This document shows positions 37,000 through 44,489 of a stretch of DNA of 45,651 nucleotides, one piece after another. The stretch lies in NCBI RefSeq assembly GCF_002295105.1, contig NZ_NSGH01000019.1, positions 1 to 45,651 on the forward strand, written 5' to 3'. The stretch's first letter is position 1; the number at the start of each line of letters is the position of its first letter. The notes under the pieces are model-generated. The model did no database searches and was not told where the DNA came from. It was given only the letters and a program-made list of their open reading frames with translations. The position numbers and the translations under genes were made by a program. Source of the stretch: Salimicrobium humidisoli (GTDB taxonomy: Bacteria; Bacillota; Bacilli; Bacillales; Halobacillaceae).

Positions 37000-37028
37000 A
37001 ATTTAACAGGGGTCCGGAAGAAAGTCAA
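37000..37028 (-). promoter_or_regulatory. Sigma-A promoter of the AbgT gene
   Basis: On the minus strand TTGACT (37028-37023), a 17-base spacer and TAAATT (37005-37000), 5 of 6 and 4 of 6. The start point would be near 36993, about 35 bases before the TTG start. Confidence 0.58.
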
Positions 37029-37059
37029 GAAAGTGAACAATGAACGATTTCGAAATTAT

Positions 37060-37088
37060 TTGACAGTTGTTCCCGTTTTGAGTACTCT
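37060..37088 (+). promoter_or_regulatory. Probable promoter for the nitrilase-family gene
   Basis: TTGACA (37060-37065, perfect), a 17-base spacer and TACTCT (37083-37088, 4 of 6). It is back to back with the AbgT promoter and would give a leader of about 220 bases. Confidence 0.5.
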
Positions 37089-37313
37089 GACGATTAAGCA
37101 TCAGGTCATATATCTTAAAACTCTATTACTCCTTTTCTTCAAAGGAAAGAGGGATGCGGAGAAACGTCGGTCCGGAAAAGGTTTTGGCGAAAGAGGTTGA
37201 ATATCGGGAATTTTGGGAATTGTTTCAATGTCGATAAGGCTTTTGAGAAGACTGTAACTTATCGGCCTATCTCTGTAACGAGTGAAGAAGGTTAGAGTAA
37301 AAGGGGGAGACGA
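37089..37313 (+). other. Long untranslated leader, unassigned
   Basis: No gene is seen in these 225 bases. They contain hairpins CCTTT/AAAGG (37131-37145) and CGATAAG/CTTATCG (37232-37238 with 37258-37264), and a purine-rich middle. I do not recognise a known riboswitch: there is no SAM, T-box, guanidine or preQ1 core. No terminator-like T-tract is present. Confidence 0.4.
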
Positions 37314-38102
37314 ATGAATATTTTAGTCTATCAGATGGATGTTATTCCGGGAGACCCACAGGCAAACAGGGAGAAAGTGGGCAAATGGCTGGAGGAACAG
37401 GAACTTCATGACGTGGACCTGATCATGCTGCCGGAGATGTGGACGACGGCTTATACACTACCGGAACTGGATGATATAGCCGAAGATCCTGCAGACAGTG
37501 AAACGGTCCGGTTTCTTAAAGAATCAGCGGAACGTTATCACGTGCATATAATGGGAGGATCCATCGCTGTTAAACGAAATGGAAAAGTATTTAATCGGGC
37601 ACTGGTTGTAAATAACAGGGGAGAGCTTGTTTATCATTACGATAAAATGCATCTGGTGCCCATGCTGAATGAACCTGCATACTTAAGCGGAGGGGAGGAG
37701 CCGGTAAGAGTATTTGAACTCGACGGAATCAAAATGGGGGTCGTCATCTGTTATGACCTGCGTTTCCCCGAAATCATCCGAAGTCTTGCCCTCCAGGGAT
37801 GTAAACTTCTGTTCATCCCGGCGGAATGGCCGGACAGTCGACGGACGCATTGGGATGTACTGAGTGCTGCCCGTGCTGTAGAGAACCAGATGTATGTGGT
37901 CACGTGCAACCGTCCGGGCAGCTATGACGGTATTACATTTGCAGGTTCTTCGGCTTTTATCGATCCGTGGGGCAACGTCCTGCAGAAAGGCAGTGTGGAG
38001 CATGAAGAAACACTGCGACAGAAATTAGAGCTTTCAAACGTCGCGGAAGTACGCGAAAACGTACCCGTCTTCGACAGCAGAGTGCCTTCTCTGTACGATT
38101 AA
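37314..38102 (+). CDS. Carbon-nitrogen hydrolase (nitrilase superfamily, MtnU-like)
   Basis: 262 residues with the complete Glu-Lys-Cys triad: Glu41 in LPEMWTTAY, Lys111 in YDKMHLVP and Cys146 in VVICYDLRFPE. The RAVENQMYVVTCNRPG and FIDPWGNVL segments are typical of branch Nit2/omega-amidase. It resembles B. subtilis MtnU (YkrU), which deaminates alpha-keto-acid omega-amides from transamination in methionine salvage. No other methionine salvage gene is in the window and no SAM riboswitch is seen, so the substrate is open. GGGGGAG lies about 5 bases before the ATG. Confidence 0.88.
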   Translation: MNILVYQMDVIPGDPQANREKVGKWLEEQELHDVDLIMLPEMWTTAYTLPELDDIAEDPADSETVRFLKESAERYHVHIMGGSIAVKRNGKVFNRALVVNNRGELVYHYDKMHLVPMLNEPAYLSGGEEPVRVFELDGIKMGVVICYDLRFPEIIRSLALQGCKLLFIPAEWPDSRRTHWDVLSAARAVENQMYVVTCNRPGSYDGITFAGSSAFIDPWGNVLQKGSVEHEETLRQKLELSNVAEVRENVPVFDSRVPSLYD

Positions 38103-38237
38103 TAAAGCAGCTTTTTTTCATTTGACGCTCCGGAGTTGTGTGGTTCTGTCTTGAATAAACATTATCCGACAAGAATACAAAGTCGAACAATTGCAGAAAT
38201 CGATCGAATAAGTAAGAGAAAGGGGAAGGTGGTGACC

Positions 38238-39458
38238 ATGGGACAGAACCAGGATGAGCTGAAGAAGAAAAATGTACAAAGGCGGGTGCTGTGGGGAGCG
38301 ATATTCCTCATGGCGACCTCTTCGATAGGTCCTGCTTTTCTGACACAGACGACAGAATTCACTTCCCGGTTTATGGCCAGTTTCGCATTCGCTATACTGG
38401 CCTCTATCATCATCGATATAGGCGCCCAGTTGAATATCTGGAGGATTCTTGTAGTCTCGGGTGAACGGGGGCAGGACGTAGCTAATATGGTCTTCCCCGG
38501 GCTCGGCTATTTAGTCGCCTCCCTTATCGTACTTGGAGGTATAGCATTCAATATCGGGAATGTGGCGGGAGCAGGACTTGGAATCAATGTACTTTTCGGT
38601 ATCTCTCCTAAAACAGGGGCAGTCATTACCGGTATCATAGCTATTGTCATATTCACTGTTAAAAATGCGGAAAAAGTTATAGACATTCTTATCCCTATTT
38701 TAGGTGTGGTAATGATTGGCATGGTCGGATATGTCATGGTCACGACGAATCCTCCTGTCGGGGAGGCATTGATCCGAAGTGTTCTTCCGGAAAATTTTGG
38801 GTCTCTGGTACTGCCGGTCATAACGCTTGTCGGAGGCACGGTGGGTGGCTATATCACATTCGCCGGAGCCCACCGGCTGATTGATCGCGGTTTTAAGGGG
38901 GAAGAAGCCCTGCCGCTGGTCACGAAAGCGGCGAACTTCGGTATTCTGACCACCGGAGTAATGAGAGTGTTCCTGTTCCTCGCAGTGCTTGGAGTCGTTG
39001 CTGCCGGTTATACGCTGGATGAAGGAAACCCGGCAGCTTCCGTGTTCCAGATTGCGCTTGGAGATGTAGGATATAAAATTTTCGGAATTGTATTATGGTC
39101 TGCCGCTATCAGTTCCGTCATCGGTTCCGCATATACCAGCGTTTCGTTTGTAAGATCTTTTCATCCTCAGCTTGAAAAATATTACAAATGGCTCATTGTC
39201 GGTTTCATCGCTTTTTCCACGATCATTTTCGCAATCGTCGGAGAGCCGGTAACGCTGTTGATTATTGCAGGCTCGGTCAACGGTCTGATTTTGCCATTAA
39301 CTCTTGGCTCGGTTCTGCTGGCTTCAAGGAAAAGATCGGTCGTCGGGGATTATAAACATCCTGCCTGGATGCTTATATTCGGCGTCGTTGCGGTAGTAGT
39401 GACCGTCGTAGCGGGTTTTCTTTCCCTGCAGGGGATCGCCGATTTATGGCAGGGATGA
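38238..39458 (+). CDS. NRAMP-related transporter without the metal motifs
   Basis: 406 residues with about 11 membrane segments and the NRAMP/SLC11 outline. In the first helix the canonical Asp-Pro-Gly-Asn metal site is replaced by SSIGPAFLTQTTEF, and in the sixth the Met-Pro-His is replaced by FAGAHRLIDRG. This is the divergent group that includes B. subtilis YcsG, linked there to 5-oxoproline genes, so transport of a divalent metal is doubtful. ATG 38238 follows AAGGTGGTG; an in-frame GTG at 38232 is also possible. A long hairpin follows. Confidence 0.8.
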   Translation: MGQNQDELKKKNVQRRVLWGAIFLMATSSIGPAFLTQTTEFTSRFMASFAFAILASIIIDIGAQLNIWRILVVSGERGQDVANMVFPGLGYLVASLIVLGGIAFNIGNVAGAGLGINVLFGISPKTGAVITGIIAIVIFTVKNAEKVIDILIPILGVVMIGMVGYVMVTTNPPVGEALIRSVLPENFGSLVLPVITLVGGTVGGYITFAGAHRLIDRGFKGEEALPLVTKAANFGILTTGVMRVFLFLAVLGVVAAGYTLDEGNPAASVFQIALGDVGYKIFGIVLWSAAISSVIGSAYTSVSFVRSFHPQLEKYYKWLIVGFIAFSTIIFAIVGEPVTLLIIAGSVNGLILPLTLGSVLLASRKRSVVGDYKHPAWMLIFGVVAVVVTVVAGFLSLQGIADLWQG

Positions 39459-39495
39459 AGTTCCGGTCGGATAGCAAATAAGCATACAATTGCAT

Positions 39496-39541
39496 GGACG
39501 CACCAGCAGCGGAACACTTATGTTCAATTGCTGGTGCGTCC
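39496..39541. terminator. Long hairpin between convergent genes
   Basis: GGACGCACCAGCA (39496-39508) pairs perfectly with 39529-39541, and an inner GAACA/TGTTC stem (39512-39516, 39521-39525) closes it. No clean T-tract follows on either strand, but its place between the NRAMP-like gene and the deaminase suggests it ends transcription or blocks read-through. Confidence 0.6.
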
Positions 39542-39586
39542 GTTATTTCAGAATCGATGTACCATTTTCCGATCCGGTGCGATTTA

Positions 39587-40066
39587 TTACCCAGAGTGTT
39601 TCGTTCCGTGTTTCTCGTTCCAGGCCCTGTAAGGAGATATTCCTTGAGAGTGGTTTTCCCTTTCCATCGGCAATCTTCTCTGATTCATAGGTTTGGAAAT
39701 TTCATCGTAAAAGTTTTCCAGCTCAAAATATTCCCGGTCATCGCGATAGTATGTTTTATACTCATCTCTTTCAACAATGTACGTTACCCTCTCGGGGCTG
39801 CAGTAATACATTGCTCCGAGACACATGGGGCAGGGGCTGGCAAGAATGTAGATGTGACAGTCGGTTAAATGTTCGGTCCCTAACTTTATACAGGCGTCTC
39901 TGATAGCCAGAGTTTCCGCGTGTGCTGTCGGGTCATTCGTCTGGGCCGCTTCGTTGCCGCGTTCTGCGATAATTTCCCCATCCTTTGTGATGATGCAGGA
40001 GAAAGGCCTGCCTCCCTCAGCGACATTATCTTCTGCTAACTGAATCGTACGTTCAATAAAATTCAT
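39587..40066 (-). CDS. guaD: Guanine deaminase-like cytidine-deaminase-fold enzyme
   Basis: 159 residues of the CDA fold with the zinc motifs HAE (in PTAHAETLAIRDA, residues about 47-59) and PCPMC (in LASPCPMCLGAMYYC, about 76-90). The C-terminal part, FYDEISKPMNQRRLP through ISPYRAWNEKH, resembles the domain-swapped tail of B. subtilis GuaD. It probably converts guanine to xanthine; a related nucleoside deaminase activity is possible. GGAGGA precedes ATG 40066. No purine catabolism genes flank it. Confidence 0.82.
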   Translation of the reverse strand: MNFIERTIQLAEDNVAEGGRPFSCIITKDGEIIAERGNEAAQTNDPTAHAETLAIRDACIKLGTEHLTDCHIYILASPCPMCLGAMYYCSPERVTYIVERDEYKTYYRDDREYFELENFYDEISKPMNQRRLPMERENHSQGISPYRAWNEKHGTKHSG

Positions 40067-40265
40067 GATTTATTCCTCCTCATTTGCAAACCATTTAAAG
40101 ACTCATTCCCTAAGAGGATTTATTGAAACCGGTCCAATGAGGTTTGCTCAATTACAGGAAAAGAAATATTTTCAGAATCCGGGAGGGAGATTCGATGCAT
40201 GAGCCGGCTGCTTCTGACGAAGGGTTATATGTTAAAATGAAATAAATGGACAGGGAGGGGTCTGC

Positions 40266-40460
40266 TTGATTCCTGATAGGAAGAAAGAATATGTGGGGAT
40301 AATGATTTCCAGAGTAATATTGAGCATCATGCTGATTTGTAGTGTGTATGCCTTTGTCGACAAGGAACCGGTTGTTGCAAAAACGCTTGCGGCAGCAGGG
40401 TTCCTCGGCATTGCATTTTTATTAGTCGTATCTTTTCAAGGGAGACGTTTCAATAATTGA
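40266..40460 (+). CDS. Small two-helix membrane protein
   Basis: 64 residues with a charged start (MIPDRKKEY) and two hydrophobic segments, residues about 10-30 (GIMISRVILSIMLICSVYAFV) read in two parts as GIMISRVILSIML and ICSVYAF, and about 38-58 (TLAAAGFLGIAFLLVVSF), ending in a basic tail. TTG 40266 follows GGGAGGGG by 5 bases, a good RBS. The family is not recognised. It lies before the polysaccharide operon but is separated by 172 bases, so cotranscription is uncertain. The gap 40067-40265 before it shows no gene. Confidence 0.65.
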   Translation: MIPDRKKEYVGIMISRVILSIMLICSVYAFVDKEPVVAKTLAAAGFLGIAFLLVVSFQGRRFNN

Positions 40461-40632
40461 TTCTCCTGCACCCGGGCTTTAAAAGAAGATTCGGGGAGAG
40501 GGAAGCTTTCATTACTATAACAATAGCATATACGCAAAATGTAAGTTATAATTTTAATCGATAATTACTTGTTACTCGGGTAATCTTCATTTTCAGTTTA
40601 CCAATATACATATTCACGAAAAGAGATGTCAG

Positions 40633-41940
40633 ATGAATGCTTTAATTTCCAGATTTTTAAAAGGCGGCTTCATTCGTAAAGTATTAGTGATGGTCTCGGG
40701 GACGGCCGGGGCCCAGGCGATTATACTATTGGCTTCTCCTGTGATCACAAGGATTTATGGGCCTGAAGCTTTTGGTGTTCTCGGGGTTTTTATGGCTGTA
40801 TCCATGATTTTGATACCCGCTTCGGGGCTCGGGTATCCGATCGCCATAGTGTTACCGAAGCATGAAGAGGAAGCGGTAGGATTAACCAAAATCTCTTTGT
40901 GGTTAAGTGTGGGCATGGCGCTGCTCTCACTGGTGATTGCCTTTCTGTTCGGAGAAGAACTGCTTGAATTATTGAATTTCACAGATATTAATAACTACTT
41001 GTACTTTATTCCTCTGGTCATTCTGTTCGGCAGTCTTCTTCAGATTTCGGAACAGTGGGCTGTAAGACTTCAGGAATTCGGCGTGATCGCAAGGACGAAC
41101 ATGTATCATGCTCTTATTGTGCAGGGGAGTATGGTGGGGATAGGTCTTATCTATCCATTTGCGTTCGTCCTTATTCTCATGAATGTGACCGGTCAGCTTT
41201 TGAAAGCTGTTTTTATGGGGACGGGCAGTCTGAGGAAAAGGAAATCGAAAGGCTCTATCGATGTTACTCATCCTCCGCTGAAAGAAACAGCCCGCAAATA
41301 CAAAGATTTCCCCAGATACCGGGCTCCCGAGATGTTTCTGAATGCTGTGTCGCAGAACATCCCGATTATGCTGTTAAGCAGCCTTTTCGGGCCTGCAGCT
41401 GCCGGTTTCTTCACTTTGAGCAGAAGAGTTCTGGCAGCTCCGGCTACTTTGATCGGAAAAGCGGTAGGGGACGTTTTCTATCCGCGTATTACCGAAGCTT
41501 ACTACAATAAAGAAAGTCTGCAGAAACTTATAAAGAAAGCCACATTGGGGCTTTCTCTTGCCGGTCTCATTCCTTATGGAACTGTAGTACTTCTCGGTCC
41601 CTGGCTGTTCGGCTTCGTCTTCGGTGATGAATGGGTTCAGGCAGGAGAGTATGCACGCTGGATGGCTCTGGCTTCTTTCTTCGGATTTATCAACAGTCCG
41701 AGTGTCAAGGCGCTTCCTGTATTGTCTGCTCAGGGCTTCCAGCTGTTGTTTACAATAGTTATGCTGACAGTGAGAATAGCTATGTTAGCAGTGGGTTCGT
41801 TCGTTTTTCAAAGCGACCTCGTAGCCATAGCTCTGTTCGGTCTCAGCGGAGCTGTCCTTAATTCGCTATTGATCATGATAACGATAAATATAAGCAAGAA
41901 GTTCGATGAAACATCATTAAATAAAACCGAAGGAGAATGA
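40633..41940 (+). CDS. Oligosaccharide flippase (Wzx/MOP family)
   Basis: 435 residues with 12 or so membrane segments. It starts VLVMVSGTAGAQAIILLASPVITRIYGPEAFGVLGVF (residues 16-52, read in parts: GTAGAQAIILLASPVITR and YGPEAFGVLGVF), the signature of polysaccharide exporters of the MOP superfamily. It would move a lipid-linked glycan repeat to the outer face. Start ATG 40633 has only a weak SD (AGATG). A TATAAT (40547-40552) lies upstream without a good -35. Its stop is four bases within the SD/start region of the next gene, which indicates translational coupling. Confidence 0.87.
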   Translation: MNALISRFLKGGFIRKVLVMVSGTAGAQAIILLASPVITRIYGPEAFGVLGVFMAVSMILIPASGLGYPIAIVLPKHEEEAVGLTKISLWLSVGMALLSLVIAFLFGEELLELLNFTDINNYLYFIPLVILFGSLLQISEQWAVRLQEFGVIARTNMYHALIVQGSMVGIGLIYPFAFVLILMNVTGQLLKAVFMGTGSLRKRKSKGSIDVTHPPLKETARKYKDFPRYRAPEMFLNAVSQNIPIMLLSSLFGPAAAGFFTLSRRVLAAPATLIGKAVGDVFYPRITEAYYNKESLQKLIKKATLGLSLAGLIPYGTVVLLGPWLFGFVFGDEWVQAGEYARWMALASFFGFINSPSVKALPVLSAQGFQLLFTIVMLTVRIAMLAVGSFVFQSDLVAIALFGLSGAVLNSLLIMITINISKKFDETSLNKTEGE

Positions 41941-41942
41941 AT

Positions 41943-42707
41943 ATGCAAAAAACACATCACATACTTTGGACGGGCGGTTTCGATTCCACTTTCCGGGTAC
42001 TGGATCTCGTTTTGAATAAAAAAAGACAGGTTCAGCCTCACTACATTATCGATGAGGAACGCCCTTCCACGAACAAGGAACTGGAAACCATTCATACGAT
42101 CATCGCCCACATCGGGATTATGGATATGAAGGCTGCCGAACGTATAAAGCCTCTGATTATCGTCAACAAAAAAGATATTACGTCCGATCAGGAAGATAAG
42201 GATAAGTTTGAAAGACTGATATCAACCTCCTTCTTAGGCACGCAGTACGTATGGTTGCCTGCTTATCTGAAACAGAACGGCATTACGGAAATCGAATCGG
42301 GAGCTCATAAGGATGACAATATCGAAACGTTTATTGCTGATTACGTGGAAAAAATAGAAGATAATGACGATTACTATTACATGCTCAAAGATGAATACGC
42401 AGACACCGATCTGTCCATCTTCTCCCGCTTTCAATTTCCGCTGCTCGATTATTCGAAACTGGATATGGAAAGGATTGCGAAGGAAAGTGGTTTCAACCAT
42501 CTTATGGAGATGACCTGGTTCTGTTATCGTCCGCAAAAAGACGGGAAACCCTGCGGTTTGTGCAATCCGTGTAAGTATGCGAAAGAAGAAGGCATGGAAC
42601 GAAGAGTGCCGAGACCGAGAGTCGATGATTTTATAATGTTCTATTCGTTGAAGTATTTAAGAAAAGCGAAGAGAAACCTGGTGAACGGGAGCGGAAGTAA
42701 GAAATGA
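41943..42707 (+). CDS. QueC-like ATP pyrophosphatase in a glycan operon
   Basis: 254 residues. The PP-loop lies at the N-terminus (LWTGGFDSTFRVL, residues 8-20), and a zinc-type cysteine cluster C-x9-C-x2-C-x2-C lies at residues 194-210 (ending PCGLCNPCKY), as in QueC. QueC uses ATP and ammonia to turn a carboxylate into a nitrile via an amide. No queuosine genes are near and the neighbours are polysaccharide genes, so it is unlikely to be QueC itself; amidation or adenylation of a carboxylated sugar is an inference. ATG 41943 is 7 bases after AAGGAG; ATG 41937 is too close. Overlaps the next gene by 4 bases. Confidence 0.78.
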   Translation: MQKTHHILWTGGFDSTFRVLDLVLNKKRQVQPHYIIDEERPSTNKELETIHTIIAHIGIMDMKAAERIKPLIIVNKKDITSDQEDKDKFERLISTSFLGTQYVWLPAYLKQNGITEIESGAHKDDNIETFIADYVEKIEDNDDYYYMLKDEYADTDLSIFSRFQFPLLDYSKLDMERIAKESGFNHLMEMTWFCYRPQKDGKPCGLCNPCKYAKEEGMERRVPRPRVDDFIMFYSLKYLRKAKRNLVNGSGSKK

Positions 42708-44449
42708 AGGACTTTTTGTTTTCCACAGAAGAATTCGCTGCGGCAGCTCTTAAAGAAAAAAGCGCGGATTCAGAAATATTCGCAGGGGAAACGATTCGGC
42801 AGTTTGAAGGGGAATGGGGGACACTGCTCGTTACGGAGGACTGTTATACTCAATTCCAGCCTTATGAAGACGGGAAGCACCTTTTTATCGTGCTGGGCGG
42901 CCCTTTGTATACCGGGCCGGGGTCTGAGGATTTCCTTTCCGCCGTGCCCCGCCTTATGAGAGACTGGGAGGACATTGATTTTTCTCAGCATTTCGACGGT
43001 CCTTTCGTATTGCTTAAAGTGGATAAGGAAAACAGGCGGATGGACTGTGTAACGGACCTGCTTTCCTTCATCCCTGTGTACAGGGCGGAACGGGAAGGAC
43101 AGCTGATGTTGTCTTCGCACGTGGATCTGCTGGCGGACGCAGCGGGAGAAAGGGAGAAGCGGGATGCTGTATCCGAATTGGATTTCATACTGCACGGAGC
43201 GGTTACGTATCCGTACACGGCGTACGAAAATATACGACAGGTTTCTCCCGGTACGATTCACACAATCGATAAAAATACGGCAGACATCAGCGGCAGAACC
43301 TGGTGGCTGCCTGAAGAGGTTCTTCGTTACACTTCCATCGGGGAAGCGGCTGACGATTTAAGAAACACAGTCGAAACGTATGTTAACCGCGTAACGGAAA
43401 AAGAGTCGTCTATCGCCCATTTTATAAGCGGGGGAGAGGACTCGAGAACGATAGCCGGGCTGATTCCCGATCACCTTCATAAAGATTCGTTCGTGTTTCT
43501 GGATGATTTAAACCTTGAAGGCAGAATAGCCAAAAAATCAGCAGCTATTTACGGATCGAATTTCCACTTCTACGCGAGGGATCCTTTACACTATCTGTAC
43601 ATCCTCCCAGGCAGCAGCGAACTCGTCGGGTCCGGTTCGGAATACAAACATGCCCATACGTACGGATTCCACGAAAAAGCCGGTCTGAACAAATATCCGG
43701 TCGTACTCGGCGGTCTGTTTTCGGACGCTCTGTTGAAGGGGGCAAGGATCCGGAAGATACGCGGAAGCAAAAAATTCCCGTTTCTCCCTGATATAAAAGA
43801 CAGCTTCTATACAGTCAACAAGGAAGCCAGTGCAGATATATTCAGGGATGAGGTTATGAAAACTCTGAGACAGAGGAGAGAAGACCATTACCATACCGTT
43901 AAGGAAATGAGACCGGAGTCTGCAAAAGAATGGTTTCAGATGTGGCCGGCATCCATGAATATGAACATCCCCAACTTACATGTGAACCGCAGACTGTTTT
44001 CTTCGTACGAACCATTTATGGCTAACGGCGTCGTGAAAATAAGTGCTTCCGTTCCTCAAAGTTGGAAAATGAACAGAAAACTTTTCCACAGGGCGTTCAA
44101 ACCATATTTGAAACCGGCATGGTGGTTGTGGCATTCCGATGGACGATTCCCTTATTTTTCAAGATATGCCAACATAATACCGCAACTGTTCGTATGGATG
44201 TATATGAATCTTGCAGTTAAAACCGGAAAAATCAAAGGGCACCAGGGGCCTTTTGCTCACTGGGACACGATTTTTTCAAGCGAAGCTTTCCGGCAAATGA
44301 AAGAAGAGTATCTGAATTACGGGGGTGTTCTGCCACAGACACTGAAATCAGAACAGCCGTTCAGCAGCATTTTTGAGAGCGATCAGCTGGAGCCCCAGCA
44401 GAAAATAAATTTATTGCAGGTCCTCCATCATCATAAGACGGACGGATAA
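42704..44449 (+). CDS. Asparagine-synthetase-like protein, glutaminase-dead
   Basis: 581 residues. The first 200 follow the AsnB N-terminal domain (FDGPFVLLKVDKE, VTDLLSFIPVYRA, and VSPGTIHTI), but the sequence begins MKDFLF, so the nucleophilic Cys2 is missing. The synthetase half has a PP-loop variant, FISGGEDSRTIAG (242-247 core), and a long divergent C-terminus. It probably activates a carboxylate with ATP and uses free ammonia, another amine, or nitrogen handed over by a partner. It overlaps the QueC-like gene by four bases (ATGA). Asparagine itself is an unlikely product. Confidence 0.8.
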   Translation: MKDFLFSTEEFAAAALKEKSADSEIFAGETIRQFEGEWGTLLVTEDCYTQFQPYEDGKHLFIVLGGPLYTGPGSEDFLSAVPRLMRDWEDIDFSQHFDGPFVLLKVDKENRRMDCVTDLLSFIPVYRAEREGQLMLSSHVDLLADAAGEREKRDAVSELDFILHGAVTYPYTAYENIRQVSPGTIHTIDKNTADISGRTWWLPEEVLRYTSIGEAADDLRNTVETYVNRVTEKESSIAHFISGGEDSRTIAGLIPDHLHKDSFVFLDDLNLEGRIAKKSAAIYGSNFHFYARDPLHYLYILPGSSELVGSGSEYKHAHTYGFHEKAGLNKYPVVLGGLFSDALLKGARIRKIRGSKKFPFLPDIKDSFYTVNKEASADIFRDEVMKTLRQRREDHYHTVKEMRPESAKEWFQMWPASMNMNIPNLHVNRRLFSSYEPFMANGVVKISASVPQSWKMNRKLFHRAFKPYLKPAWWLWHSDGRFPYFSRYANIIPQLFVWMYMNLAVKTGKIKGHQGPFAHWDTIFSSEAFRQMKEEYLNYGGVLPQTLKSEQPFSSIFESDQLEPQQKINLLQVLHHHKTDG

Positions 44450-44489
44450 AGCCAGGAACGTCGTGAACGTATAAGTCAGGAGGTTAAGC

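Noticed and set aside
37121-37313. SAM riboswitch or other known riboswitch upstream of the MtnU-like gene.
   Set aside because: The conserved S-box core and the guanidine and preQ1 cores are absent; only generic hairpins are seen.
40127-40195. A 21-codon frame (ATG AGG TTT ...) in the gap before the 64-residue membrane protein.
   Set aside because: It has no RBS, is very short and has no recognisable feature.
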